Origin: Vibrio sp. 14G-20
Lineage (GTDB): Bacteria; Pseudomonadota; Gammaproteobacteria; Enterobacterales; Vibrionaceae
Assembly: GCF_026241515.1 (NCBI RefSeq)
Contig: NZ_JAPHPW010000002.1
Span: forward strand, 62,001 to 126,000
Direction of reading: 5' to 3'
DNA length: 64,000 nt
The position numbers were made by a program, and so were the translations under genes. A model generated the notes under the pieces. That model searched no databases. It was not told the origin of the DNA and saw only the letters and a program-made list of their open reading frames with translations. Shown one piece after another: positions 1-8,866 of the stretch (position 1 is the first letter of the stretch; the number at the start of each line of letters is the position of its first letter).

Positions 1-3000
1 GATGGTATCTTCACTGACAATGGCGATGGCACATACAGCTTTGCGCCAAATGAAAACTTCAACGGCAATGTCAGCCTAGATGTAACCGTTGCAGATGAAG
101 ACGGTGCAACCGCTCAAACTACTGCGGGTATTGATGTTATCGCAGTCAACGACGCTCCAGTCTCTGGCGACTTGGCTTACTCAGTTGATGAAGATGGTTC
201 AATCACCCTAAGCCAAGAACAATTGCTGGCTCAAGCTTCTGATGTAGATGGCGACGACCTCACCGCTGCAAACCTAACGGCAGGTGATAACGCGACAGTA
301 ACGGCAAACGATGATGGTTCATTTACCATCACACCAGATGCTGACTTCAATGGCGACATTGACCTAAGCTTCGATGTTTCAGATGGCCTTGAAACCGTTC
401 AAGCAGGCGTTGACCTAACAGTTAACCCAGTGAACGACTTGCCTACGGCTGAAGATCAAAACTTCACCGTTGAGGAAGACGGAACGTTAACCTTCACTGA
501 TGAGGATCTGTTAACTGGTGCAGCGGACATTGACGGTGACGACCTATTAGTTGCTGATGTGTCTTACACGGGTACCGACGGTGTATTCACCGATAACGGT
601 GACGGCACTTATAGCTTTGCTCCGAATGAGAACTTCAATGGTGATGTAAACCTTGGTTTCACTGTGTCGGATGGTACTGACACTGTTGATGCCAACATTG
701 ATGTGACAGTCACAGATGTGAATGATGCACCGGTTGCAGGTTCAACGACTTACCAGATGAACGAAGATGGCACCATCACATTAAGCCCTGAGCAGTTGAT
801 TGCTAATAGCTCCGATGTTGATGGCGAAGTGTCTCTTGATAGCGTGAGCTACTCAGGTGCAGACGGTATCTTGGTTCAAAATGAAGATGGTTCAGTAACG
901 TTCGCACCAAACGAAAACTTTAACGGCGACATCAACCTTGATGTGACGGTTATTGATGACGACGGTGCAACGGCTCAAACCACCGCTGGTATTGAAGTCA
1001 TTGCAGTTAATGACGCTCCAGTAGCCGGAAACGTGGCTTACTCGGTTGATGAAGACGGTTCAATTACGCTATCTCAAGAACAGTTATTGGCGAACGCTTC
1101 CGATGTTGATGGTGATGCACTGACCGCAAGCAACCTATCTGCGGGTGACAATGCAACCGTAACAGCAAACGAAGATGGTTCATTTACTATCATGCCGGAT
1201 GCTGATTTCAACGGTGACATTGACTTGAGCTTCGATGTGTCAGATGGCCTTGAAACTGTTCAAGCTGGCGTCGACCTAACGGTTAACCCAGTCAATGACT
1301 TACCAACAGCCGCAGACCAAAGTTTCACCGTTGAAGAAGATGGAACGCTAATCTTCACGGATGCAGACTTACTAGCAGGCGCTGCAGACATTGACGGTGA
1401 TGACTTGTCTATCACGGATGTGTCTTACACGGGCGCAGAAGGTGTGTTCACGGATAACGGTGATGGCACTTACAGTTTTGCTCCGAACGAGAACTTCAAT
1501 GGCGATGTAAACCTAGGCTTTACAGTGTCTGATGGCACTGAGACAGTCGATGCCAATATTGATGTGACCGTAACGGACGTTAACGATGCACCAGTGGCGG
1601 GTTCAACGTCTTACCAAATGAACGAAGATGGCACGATTACCATTAGCCCTGAGCAGTTGATTGCGAACAGCTCAGACGTTGATGGTGAAGTGTCGCTTGA
1701 AAGCGTGACTTACTCAGGCTCTGACGGCTCTTTGGTTCAAAACGATAACGGGTCTGTGACCTTCACGCCAAACGAGAACTTTAATGGTGATATCAGCCTA
1801 GATGTGGTCGTGACCGATGATGACGGTGCGACTGCAACAACAACGGCAGGTATCGAAGTTCTGGCTGTGAACGATGGGCCTGAATCTGAGGATGTGAAAC
1901 TAACCACAGCCGAAGACAGTACCATCCTTATCACACAAGACATGTTGTTAGCTCAAGCTACCGACATCGATAACACCTCAGACGAGCTGTCAGCTTCTGG
2001 TTTACAGATTGATCCTAGCTTAGGTGAGTTGCTTGATAACGAAGATGGTACTTGGTCATTTACGCCAAACGAAAACTTCAATGGCGATGTGCCAATGACG
2101 TTTAACGTTAGCGATGGTCAAGAGACGATTTCAGTCGACGGCAACATCGATGTCACGCCAGTGAATGATGCACCTGAAGCGCCAATGATTGAGATGCAAG
2201 GCGAAGAAGATGTGGTCATGGTGATTGACCCAGCTTACATCGCGGATCAAGTGACGGATCTTGATGGTGACGAGATAAGCATCGAAAGCATCACAGTTCG
2301 CGCTCCAGCGAATGCAACCATAACTCAGCAACCAGACGGTATGTATCACTTGGTGACTACTCAAGACTTTAATGGCTTGGTAGAACTGGGTTATCAGGCA
2401 ACTGATGGCGAAGAAGTGGTTGATGGCTCATTGAATGTGGATGTCATTCCGGTTAACGACGCACCGTTTAACGTCGGTAACGCAATGATGACCACAAACG
2501 AAGATGGCGCGTTCACCTTCGATGCTGGTGACTTGATGAACTTGTTCGGTGACATTGATACCGCTGACCTTGTTGTTTCTCGCATTATCACCGCAGACGG
2601 TGAAGATGGCGGGGAAGTAAAAGACAACGGTGATGGTACTTGGACATTCACACCAACAGGCGACTTCTCAGGTGTTTCTGACCTACAAGTTGTCGTGAGT
2701 GACGGTGAGTTTGAAACGGTTCTTGATGTTCCTGTGTTCGTACGTCCTGTCGCAGATGGCGCGGTTATTTCAACTGACCATGACGGTCCATTAGTCTTCG
2801 GTGAAGATGAAACGGGTCACTTGGGACTGAACGTTGGCCTAGTCGATGATTCAGAAACAATAAGCAACTTGGTGATGACAGGTTTCCCTGTTGGATTCGA
2901 GGTTACAGATGGTGTGAATACCGTGATGATCACCGAGCCGGGTCAATACATCGACCTGTTCGACTGGGATATCTCAAACATTCAAATGACGCCTCCAGAA

Positions 3001-4545
3001 GACTTCCATGGTGAGTTCTTTGTAACGGTAAGCGCAACAACGGTTGATTACGGAGATGAGCCAGAAGCGTTTGATGATGGTATCGATACGGGTGATTTCG
3101 AAACTGTGGCGGGTGATTCCATCATCCTAACAGCTGATGACCTAATCGGATTGGCTGAAAATGTGGATGCAGACAGCGATGATGAAGTGAAACTGGTTCA
3201 TCTTGCTGACCGCAGCCAAGGTGAGATTGTTGATAATGGCGATGGCACTTGGACGTTCACACCAGCACCAGGCTTTACGGGCGAAGCTGACATTGCGTAC
3301 GTAGTTGATAAAGATGGCGTGCTTCATGATGAGCAAACTGGCGTAGTCGTGAAAGAAGGTGACTCACAAGAGAATGCAGCACCAGAAGTTAACAGCATCA
3401 CGACGACGGAAATCGCAGCGGATGCCACCTTATCGTTCACTGATGAAGACATGTTAGCGAATCTGAGCGATGCAGAAGGCGATAGCTTGAGCATTGAGTC
3501 AGTGAGCTTGATGGAAGGCCAGGGCGTAATTGAGAGCGATAACCAAGGTAACTATCAATTCACACCTGCTGAAGACTACACCGGAGATGTTCAAGTTGGG
3601 TTTATAGCGACCGATGGCGAAAATCGCATCGAAAGCTTCTTCAATGTGGATATCCAAGGCGGAGGTGAATCAGCGGCGAGCGAAGGTTATGCCTTAGCTG
3701 ATGATGGTTCACTAACTATCACGGATGCACAGCTGGTGGATGAGTTAGGCGTGAGTGATTCTGCACAAGTTGTTGATGTTGCAGACGCAAACGATGCTGG
3801 CTTCTTTGCCGAATCAGGTGAAGGTGAGTGGACGTACTGGCCGAACGAAGACTTCGATGGCAACTTAGCGATGAATGTTGAAGTTAACGACGGCGGTGAA
3901 GTATCAAGCCACAGCTTAAGCATCCAAGTTGAAGATGATTCAGTGCAAAGTGATGAACCACAAGTCCAAGCTGCTCAAGCAACAGAAGAGCAACAAGTGG
4001 AAGTGACTCAACAAGCTGATGACCAAGCTCAAGATGCTGAAACTGAAGACAGTACAGCAGATGTAACCGCGGCACCGGGCGATACCATCTCTATCTCGAT
4101 TCCAGATGAGGTGAGTGGTAACGAATCGGTTGATTACGCTGATATGTCAGGCCTACCTGAGGGCTCTACTGTAAGTAACGCACTAGATAACGGTGATGGT
4201 AGCTTCACAATCAGTGGCAACCTAGAGCAGCCTGTATCTGTTGAACTTCCAGAAGGTTATGAAGGTACTAGCGAAATCCAATTCCAAGGTTACGACGAAT
4301 TGGGTAGCTCAATAGACGGTGCTAGCGGTTCTGTTGAAGTTGAGGTCGATGATCAATACACCATGCAAGGTTCTACGCAAGAGCAGCAACCGGATATGGC
4401 GGGTATGGAATCTGGTGGCAGCGACTGGACAAGTGCGGGAGGCCAAGACCAAGGTGTTGACTTCACGGACGACTCTGGAAGCTTCGATTCAGATTCTCAA
4501 ACTGGAACTGATCAAGGCAACGACTTCGACCAAAGCTCGATTTAA
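1..4545 (+). CDS. Giant cadherin-like tandem-repeat surface protein (5' end outside window)
   Basis: The reading frame is open from base 1, so this is the C-terminal 1514 residues of a larger protein; the TTG at 172 is an internal codon. It consists of about thirteen modules of roughly 95 residues, each with a D/N-E-D-G strand near its start, a P-N-E-N-F-N-G-D loop and a V-N-D-A-P end, the pattern of cadherin-like/VCBS tandem repeats. The first modules form a higher-order unit of 287 residues. A Q/E-rich linker (about 1315-1345) precedes a last Ig-like module and an acidic D/S/G/Q-rich tail. It is extremely acidic, lacks Cys and has many potential Ca2+-binding Asp clusters. Such proteins are usually exported by type I secretion and act in adhesion or biofilm. 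No transporter gene lies on this side, and I see no clear RTX nonapeptides. Confidence 0.9.
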   Translation, partial: DGIFTDNGDGTYSFAPNENFNGNVSLDVTVADEDGATAQTTAGIDVIAVNDAPVSGDLAYSVDEDGSITLSQEQLLAQASDVDGDDLTAANLTAGDNATVTANDDGSFTITPDADFNGDIDLSFDVSDGLETVQAGVDLTVNPVNDLPTAEDQNFTVEEDGTLTFTDEDLLTGAADIDGDDLLVADVSYTGTDGVFTDNGDGTYSFAPNENFNGDVNLGFTVSDGTDTVDANIDVTVTDVNDAPVAGSTTYQMNEDGTITLSPEQLIANSSDVDGEVSLDSVSYSGADGILVQNEDGSVTFAPNENFNGDINLDVTVIDDDGATAQTTAGIEVIAVNDAPVAGNVAYSVDEDGSITLSQEQLLANASDVDGDALTASNLSAGDNATVTANEDGSFTIMPDADFNGDIDLSFDVSDGLETVQAGVDLTVNPVNDLPTAADQSFTVEEDGTLIFTDADLLAGAADIDGDDLSITDVSYTGAEGVFTDNGDGTYSFAPNENFNGDVNLGFTVSDGTETVDANIDVTVTDVNDAPVAGSTSYQMNEDGTITISPEQLIANSSDVDGEVSLESVTYSGSDGSLVQNDNGSVTFTPNENFNGDISLDVVVTDDDGATATTTAGIEVLAVNDGPESEDVKLTTAEDSTILITQDMLLAQATDIDNTSDELSASGLQIDPSLGELLDNEDGTWSFTPNENFNGDVPMTFNVSDGQETISVDGNIDVTPVNDAPEAPMIEMQGEEDVVMVIDPAYIADQVTDLDGDEISIESITVRAPANATITQQPDGMYHLVTTQDFNGLVELGYQATDGEEVVDGSLNVDVIPVNDAPFNVGNAMMTTNEDGAFTFDAGDLMNLFGDIDTADLVVSRIITADGEDGGEVKDNGDGTWTFTPTGDFSGVSDLQVVVSDGEFETVLDVPVFVRPVADGAVISTDHDGPLVFGEDETGHLGLNVGLVDDSETISNLVMTGFPVGFEVTDGVNTVMITEPGQYIDLFDWDISNIQMTPPEDFHGEFFVTVSATTVDYGDEPEAFDDGIDTGDFETVAGDSIILTADDLIGLAENVDADSDDEVKLVHLADRSQGEIVDNGDGTWTFTPAPGFTGEADIAYVVDKDGVLHDEQTGVVVKEGDSQENAAPEVNSITTTEIAADATLSFTDEDMLANLSDAEGDSLSIESVSLMEGQGVIESDNQGNYQFTPAEDYTGDVQVGFIATDGENRIESFFNVDIQGGGESAASEGYALADDGSLTITDAQLVDELGVSDSAQVVDVADANDAGFFAESGEGEWTYWPNEDFDGNLAMNVEVNDGGEVSSHSLSIQVEDDSVQSDEPQVQAAQATEEQQVEVTQQADDQAQDAETEDSTADVTAAPGDTISISIPDEVSGNESVDYADMSGLPEGSTVSNALDNGDGSFTISGNLEQPVSVELPEGYEGTSEIQFQGYDELGSSIDGASGSVEVEVDDQYTMQGSTQEQQPDMAGMESGGSDWTSAGGQDQGVDFTDDSGSFDSDSQTGTDQGNDFDQSSI
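172..1893 (+). repeat. Two tandem 861-bp higher-order repeats in the adhesin gene
   Basis: Copies run about 172-1032 and 1033-1893. Each encodes three different cadherin-like modules beginning AYSVDEDG, then (Q)xFTVEEDG, then TxYQMNEDG. The third module of a preceding copy is visible at 1-171. The copies are nearly identical in protein but differ at many synonymous sites. Confidence 0.85.
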
Positions 4546-4609
4546 TCGAGAGAGCTTAGTTTTAGTCTAAACCGACAAGTAGATAGGGCAGCGTAAAGTT
4601 GCTCTGAGC

Positions 4610-4641
4610 AAAGCCATGTAGAGTGACCTTTGCATGGCTTT
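4610..4641 (+). terminator. Possible terminator of the adhesin gene
   Basis: A 9-bp perfect stem AAAGCCATG (4610-4618) / CATGGCTTT (4633-4641) is followed by a mixed T-rich stretch, 65 bp after the stop. The T-run is weak, so termination may be partial. Confidence 0.5.
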
Positions 4642-4740
4642 CTTATTTGTCGCTGAGATTCATTCTTTGGCTTAAAAAAACTTGAGAATCCACAAGAATG
4701 TTCTTAGTTACTATAGAGAGAGTTAAAAAGGAGGGACGAC

Positions 4741-5094
4741 ATGTATCGTTATGTCAGTTCACCGCAAGCGTCGAAGTACATAGTGCCACCGCCTCAACAT
4801 CGTGAGTTGTCGAGTGTGGATGTGCCTGAGTCTGAATTAGAGATGCGAGAAATATTGAATAATTGGTTTGCTGATGGTTTAGCGCCGATTATTGAAAGTG
4901 AAGATGACTACATCTCTGCGAGCGATCACGTTCGATTTGAAAAGCTTAGCCGCACCGTTGGGATGTTGTTGAGAAACAAAGATTATTATTTTTCGGCCAA
5001 ACGGATTTTATCAGTGTGGGAACAAGATTGTCTTGAAACCACTTATATCAATTATCTCATTTTGCGCAGTGAGCGAGTCACTTCTTTAACGTAA
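4741..5094 (+). CDS. Conserved hypothetical protein, 117 aa
   Basis: The ATG is preceded by a strong AAGGAGGG ribosome-binding site at 4729-4736. The soluble protein has no signal peptide or membrane segment. Its C-terminal half (about residues 55-110) is predicted helical and rich in aromatic and basic residues (RFEKLSRTVGMLLRNKDYYF). I recognise no family. It stands alone between the adhesin and the convergent sigma-factor gene, with its own promoter region at 4642-4728. The good ribosome-binding site supports a real gene. Confidence 0.65.
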   Translation: MYRYVSSPQASKYIVPPPQHRELSSVDVPESELEMREILNNWFADGLAPIIESEDDYISASDHVRFEKLSRTVGMLLRNKDYYFSAKRILSVWEQDCLETTYINYLILRSERVTSLT

Positions 5095-5112
5095 GTTAAT
5101 GCTGTGGCACTT

Positions 5113-5142
5113 GCCATTAGCCATTAGCCATTAGCCATTAGC
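5113..5142. repeat. GCCATTA tandem repeat, four copies
   Basis: Four perfect 7-bp units at 5113-5140 plus two further bases. It begins 19 bp after the stop of the 117-aa gene and precedes the convergent terminator at 5201-5226. Confidence 0.9.
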
Positions 5143-5192
5143 GACTTAGGGTTCGTGTGCTTAAGATAGTTTTGTTTTTCTAGCGAATCAGG

Positions 5193-5226
5193 CAAACAAA
5201 AAGGGCAAGCTTTGAGGCTCACCCTT
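5193..5226 (-). terminator. Terminator of the sigma-factor gene
   Basis: On the minus strand AAGGGTGAGC (5226-5217) pairs with GCTTGCCCTT (5210-5201), using two G-U pairs, with a 6-nt loop, and is followed by TTTGTTTG. Confidence 0.7.
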
Positions 5227-5235
5227 AAGGTTCTT

Positions 5236-5289
5236 TGTTTTACTTAACGTTACTGTTTTACTTACGTTGTTGTTTTGGCTTAACGTTAT
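5236..5289. repeat. Three imperfect ~18-bp tandem repeats
   Basis: Units start TGTTTT and end (A)ACGTT, at 5236-5253, 5254-5270 and 5271-5289. They lie between the stop of the sigma-factor gene (5319) and its terminator. Confidence 0.75.
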
Positions 5290-5318
5290 TTTCAACTAAT
5301 TCTAAACTGGGTTACGAC

Positions 5319-6215
5319 TTACACCCAACCATCAAATTTGAGTCGTTTTTGAATTCTCTCGACCGCTTCTTTCTGCATTTGTCTAACACGTTCATTAGAA
5401 ACATTCACATCCAACATTTGTCCGACCTCAGACAGCGTTTTCACGTTGTTATCAAAGAAACCAAAACGGTGGATTAGCACCTTTTGTAATTTTGGAGGAA
5501 GTGTATTGATGATTTGTTCTAGAGCTTGGGTGAAGGATTGATCTTCACAATCTTGTTGAGGGTCGAGGATATATTCACTTTCGCATTGATCAAGCACCAT
5601 AGGTGCATGGCTAATTCCAACCGTTGTCGTCACGTCAATAAACCCACTTAACGCCACCAGTTGATCGACGCGTTCGGCCTTAACACCTGAACTGTCTGAT
5701 AACTCAGAAATTGAAACCTCTTTACTCATTTTTTTGCTTACATCGAGCTTTTTTGAGGCGAGGCTGTTTATTTCTTTACACACGTGGGCTGGCAATCTAA
5801 CGGTTCGACCCGTGTTCATGAGTGCGGCTTCAATGTTTTCACGGATCCACCACACAGCATAGGTTGAAAAACGATAACCTGGTTCTGGATCGTATTTGTC
5901 GATGGCTTTAATCAAGCCAATGTTGCCTTCCTCGATCAGGTCGAGCAGGGTGAAATTATTGCCTTTACGTTTTAGGTAACTCTTTGCGATCTTCACAACA
6001 AGGCGTAGGTTTGATTCGATCATAACATCACGCGCTTTTTTATCACCCGCGCGATTCAATTTTGCGTAATACACTTCATCTTCACGCGACAGCAGATCAA
6101 TGCCAACAATATCCTTTAGATAATGAGCATAAGGGTCTGCGCTGGTAGAAAATGATTCGGTAATGGGTGTTTCATCCGTGAGCCCCTGAAACGCAGCAAA
6201 ACTATCGTTGTTCAT
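5319..6215 (-). CDS. RpoS-like sigma-70 family sigma factor
   Basis: The 298-aa protein has sigma region 1.2 (about 28-60), region 2 with IESNLRLVVKIAKSYLKRKG and DLIEEGNIGLIKAIDKYD, the -10-recognition segment FSTYAVWWIRENIEAALMN, RTVRLPAHV of region 3, and a region 4 helix-turn-helix ending SNERVRQMQKEAVERIQKRL. Spacing and motifs are those of RpoS, but several region-2 and region-4 residues differ from true RpoS, and the mutS/nlpD context of rpoS is absent. It is probably an accessory RpoS paralogue of the Vibrio RpoQ/RpoX type; I cannot decide which. The ATG at 6215 has AGGACAAGGAA just upstream. It likely directs RNA polymerase to stress, biofilm or quorum-sensing promoters (inference from relatives). 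Confidence 0.88.
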   Translation of the reverse strand: MNNDSFAAFQGLTDETPITESFSTSADPYAHYLKDIVGIDLLSREDEVYYAKLNRAGDKKARDVMIESNLRLVVKIAKSYLKRKGNNFTLLDLIEEGNIGLIKAIDKYDPEPGYRFSTYAVWWIRENIEAALMNTGRTVRLPAHVCKEINSLASKKLDVSKKMSKEVSISELSDSSGVKAERVDQLVALSGFIDVTTTVGISHAPMVLDQCESEYILDPQQDCEDQSFTQALEQIINTLPPKLQKVLIHRFGFFDNNVKTLSEVGQMLDVNVSNERVRQMQKEAVERIQKRLKFDGWV

Positions 6216-6521
6216 TTCCTTGTCCTTATCTAGCCGACTGAACGTTTTATTTTATTATTATGCCACCAAGTGATTAACGCTTGGTTTCATTAGAGTGTAG
6301 ATAACAGTTTCTTCTTTACCAATAAATAAAATGCAATTTCGTATGTTTACGTCACAAAAAGATCTACAAATATTTAACTATTTTGCATCTCATCAAGTGT
6401 GTTGGTTTTTCATTTAAAACATTAAGATGGCTGGTTTATAAAGCATGTGTTATGCATTACTTCATCTAGATAAATTCTGTGAATTTATAGGTGTGGGTTA
6501 GATCTATAATTGAGAGGGGAA
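6216..6521. other. Intergenic upstream region of the sigma-factor gene
   Basis: An AT-rich stretch holding the presumed promoter of the sigma gene. Apart from the small open reading frame that follows, I see no hairpin, RNA or clear operator in it. Confidence 0.4.
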
Positions 6522-6617
6522 ATGATGAGAAAAATGGTAAGAGTCGAGGTTCAATGTCTCAAGTTATCTCAACTCTTTATCCGATTTAGGTGGTATTTAT
6601 GGCAGATTAAGCCTTAA
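6522..6617 (+). CDS. Possible 31-aa small protein
   Basis: A 32-codon frame starts ATG ATG AGA AAA with GAGAGGGG 4-5 bases upstream, a good ribosome-binding site. The peptide is basic with an aromatic C-terminal half (FIRFRWYLWQIKP). It matches no family I know. The only support is the ribosome-binding site and its position in an otherwise empty divergent gap. Confidence 0.25.
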   Translation: MMRKMVRVEVQCLKLSQLFIRFRWYLWQIKP

Positions 6618-6663
6618 GCTTAAACCTAGAAACTATCTAGCAACTAAAAGCTCAGTGAACTTA

Positions 6664-6996
6664 TTAATAAGTGCTCAGTACTTCATCAATTTGCTGGTTG
6701 ATGATCTTCACTTCGTTATAGATAACGGAAAGGTCCTCATCTTGAGGCGCAAGTTTGTTGAGCGTGTTTTGCTCCACTCTTTCTAAGGCCACTGTAGCCG
6801 TTTCTTCGCCGAAACTGGCTAATATGCCTTTCAAGGTATGCACAGTAAAATGAAGCTTGCCCCAATCTTGCTGTTTTACCAAATTTTGTATCTCTTCTAA
6901 TGAGTTGCCATGGTCTTCTTGATACACAGACAACACTGCGAAAATTACTTCTTTGTCGTTGTCTAAGTAGGCGTTTAAAGCATCAAAGTCTAGCAT
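6664..6996 (-). CDS. Histidine phosphotransfer (Hpt) domain protein
   Basis: A 110-aa single-domain protein. The phospho-accepting motif HTLKG puts the active histidine at residue 53, inside the expected four-helix bundle, and a conserved E-x-E/Q helix follows. Its start overlaps the end of the upstream receiver gene by 7 bp, so the two are translationally coupled and probably exchange phosphate. No sensor kinase is adjacent; the pair would depend on a hybrid kinase elsewhere. Confidence 0.9.
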   Translation of the reverse strand: MLDFDALNAYLDNDKEVIFAVLSVYQEDHGNSLEEIQNLVKQQDWGKLHFTVHTLKGILASFGEETATVALERVEQNTLNKLAPQDEDLSVIYNEVKIINQQIDEVLSTY

Positions 6997-8579
6997 GTGG
7001 ACTCCTGTCGGCTGAATGTTGAAAATGGGCTAGGCGGCTTAGTGGAAAAACCATACCGTGATGAATCACTAATCCATTGATTCCATTTTGGAGGAAGGTC
7101 TAATTGTAAGATTTCTTCTAAATAGTCGTCGCTAAGTTTCTCATCTATATGAGCTTTATGGACTGCATATATATAGTCAAGTTTGGCGGCAACTGAATAT
7201 GGATAACTGTGAATGTAGTCCTTTAATTCTTGGATCGACCCAAAGTTTTCAATGTTTATACAAGTTGAAGGGTCGACATTTTTGGACTCAAGTTTGTGGC
7301 TTATTGCTTCTCCACGAGATTTTAGACATTCAACTGATAAATGATAAAGAGAGTACTCACCAAAGTGGACGAGCAGTGGTAATAGCTGAGCGAGCAAGTA
7401 AGTTGGTTGGCTGTGGAAATTGTTCGCTAACAGTGCCGAAGCTCTAATCACTTTTTTGTGGGCAACCTGAGGGCTATTTTCAATGAGCAATATGCTGCTC
7501 TGAAATAGGGCAAGGCTAGCCAGAACTTGCTGCTGTTGTTTTACCGGAAGTTTCAGGTTTACCAACTCTGTGAATTGGTTGGCGTGCTCAAGCAAAATAC
7601 GTTTGTACTTTAGTTGTGTCTCACGTTGGTAAGTCGCTTTTAACGAATTAAAGTGCGCACCAATGGAATGGATGACATCAATGTCAGCAGCTGAAATGTG
7701 GGTTGCATACATCTCACCTAACTTTATGATCATATGTGTGTTATCTGCGTTCTCAGCTAAGTCGATCGCCCTGATTGCACGATGGCTGATACTCGGTGTC
7801 ATCTCAAATGCACGAATCGCCAGTTTAAGAGCAGGTAGCAGCATCTTATGTTTTTCGTAGATACAGCTTAAGCAATCAATAACGCTCAACGAGAGTGGCT
7901 GCGCTATTAGAAAGTTGTGAAGCTTATCTATGGCTAAATTTGGCTTGCCTAAGCTGTCGAGAATCAGCGCTTCAGCCACCAATTTTGTTGGGTGCATGTT
8001 GGTTTTAGAGTTGTTAATGACGCTAGAGAGTAACTGCCATTTCTTACCTGCTATTAAATGCTCAATCAATGTCGCTTCGAACTGGACGCTAGTGCCATTG
8101 GGAGAGATCGCCAAAGCTTGAGCTAATCTCTCCTGACTAGTGATCGGATATAAGTCATTGAGTTGGGTGAGCTTCTTAGAAACGGACACAGCACTTTGGA
8201 TCTTTTTACCCAACGTTTGAGTATGAATCGGTTTAGAAACGAAGTGGTGTGCTTCACCTGAAAGGGCGGTTAATACTGTTTCCTGACGCATATCTCCAGA
8301 GAGCAAGATTGTCGCCACAGTGTGGTCTATGAGGCGATTTCGATACAGAATACCCAACAGCTCAAAGCCAGTAAAAGACTGTTCTAAGTGGTAGTCAATG
8401 AGGAGTACATGAAAAGAGTGCGTCTCGACTGCTTTAATGGCTTGTCGATAGTCGGTTGCAATAAAAATACAGTCGCGCGCAACTCCCAAACTAGCCAGTT
8501 GCTGCTTAATAAGTATTGTTGCGCTTTTAGAGTCGTCGACAATCAAAATCCGTAAGTCTGTTGGTAAGGTCAAATCCAT
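6990..8579 (-). CDS. Response regulator: CheY-like receiver with long helical-repeat C-terminus
   Basis: I chose the ATG at 8579 (529 aa) because TTGAGG precedes it; a TTG at 8594 lacks a ribosome-binding site. Residues 8-130 are a receiver with acidic pair D15-D16, phosphoacceptor D62 (LLIDYHL), S94 and K116 (SKP). The remaining ~390 residues are alpha-helical and repeat-like, resembling TPR scaffolds, with no DNA-binding, GGDEF or EAL output. It is therefore likely to act through protein contacts. The Hpt gene follows with a 7-bp overlap. Confidence 0.88.
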   Translation of the reverse strand: MDLTLPTDLRILIVDDSKSATILIKQQLASLGVARDCIFIATDYRQAIKAVETHSFHVLLIDYHLEQSFTGFELLGILYRNRLIDHTVATILLSGDMRQETVLTALSGEAHHFVSKPIHTQTLGKKIQSAVSVSKKLTQLNDLYPITSQERLAQALAISPNGTSVQFEATLIEHLIAGKKWQLLSSVINNSKTNMHPTKLVAEALILDSLGKPNLAIDKLHNFLIAQPLSLSVIDCLSCIYEKHKMLLPALKLAIRAFEMTPSISHRAIRAIDLAENADNTHMIIKLGEMYATHISAADIDVIHSIGAHFNSLKATYQRETQLKYKRILLEHANQFTELVNLKLPVKQQQQVLASLALFQSSILLIENSPQVAHKKVIRASALLANNFHSQPTYLLAQLLPLLVHFGEYSLYHLSVECLKSRGEAISHKLESKNVDPSTCINIENFGSIQELKDYIHSYPYSVAAKLDYIYAVHKAHIDEKLSDDYLEEILQLDLPPKWNQWISDSSRYGFSTKPPSPFSTFSRQESTC

Positions 8580-8764
8580 TTTCCTCAATACCAAATGTTA
8601 TTCTTAATTTAGGTGTCAAGTTGCACATTGTCAAGGTGCCTATATCACATACAAACACTCAATAAACTATTGGTAATTAAAGAGTATTCGATAACATTTA
8701 TGAAAGCCTTTAAACGCAGGTTGCTTTTACCTGATTTTTGTGGGGTTATACGTGTTTTAGAAAT

Positions 8765-8794
8765 AAAAAAGAGGCAGCCGATAAGCTTACCTCT
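8765..8794 (-). terminator. Terminator of the EmrAB-like operon
   Basis: On the minus strand AGAGGTA (8794-8788) pairs with TGCCTCT (8776-8770) and is followed by a run of T, 73 bp past the transporter stop. Confidence 0.55.
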
Positions 8795-8866
8795 CGGTTT
8801 AATTGTTCGAGCTTTTATTCGAAATGTTGTTCTTTGCTTGAAGCTTTATTTACCGAAACTCTAGCT

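Noticed and set aside
172..180. TTG as start codon of the adhesin
   Set aside because: The same frame continues without a stop to base 1 with full repeat homology, so it is an internal Leu codon.
1..1893. CRISPR-like repetition
   Set aside because: The periodicity is coding, in frame, with 861-bp units and no spacers.
5235..5477. 80-codon plus-strand frame
   Set aside because: Mostly antisense to the sigma-factor gene and begins in the tandem repeat.
8613..8864. 83-codon plus-strand frame between the receiver and efflux genes
   Set aside because: Contains the terminator hairpin, has no ribosome-binding site and an implausible composition.
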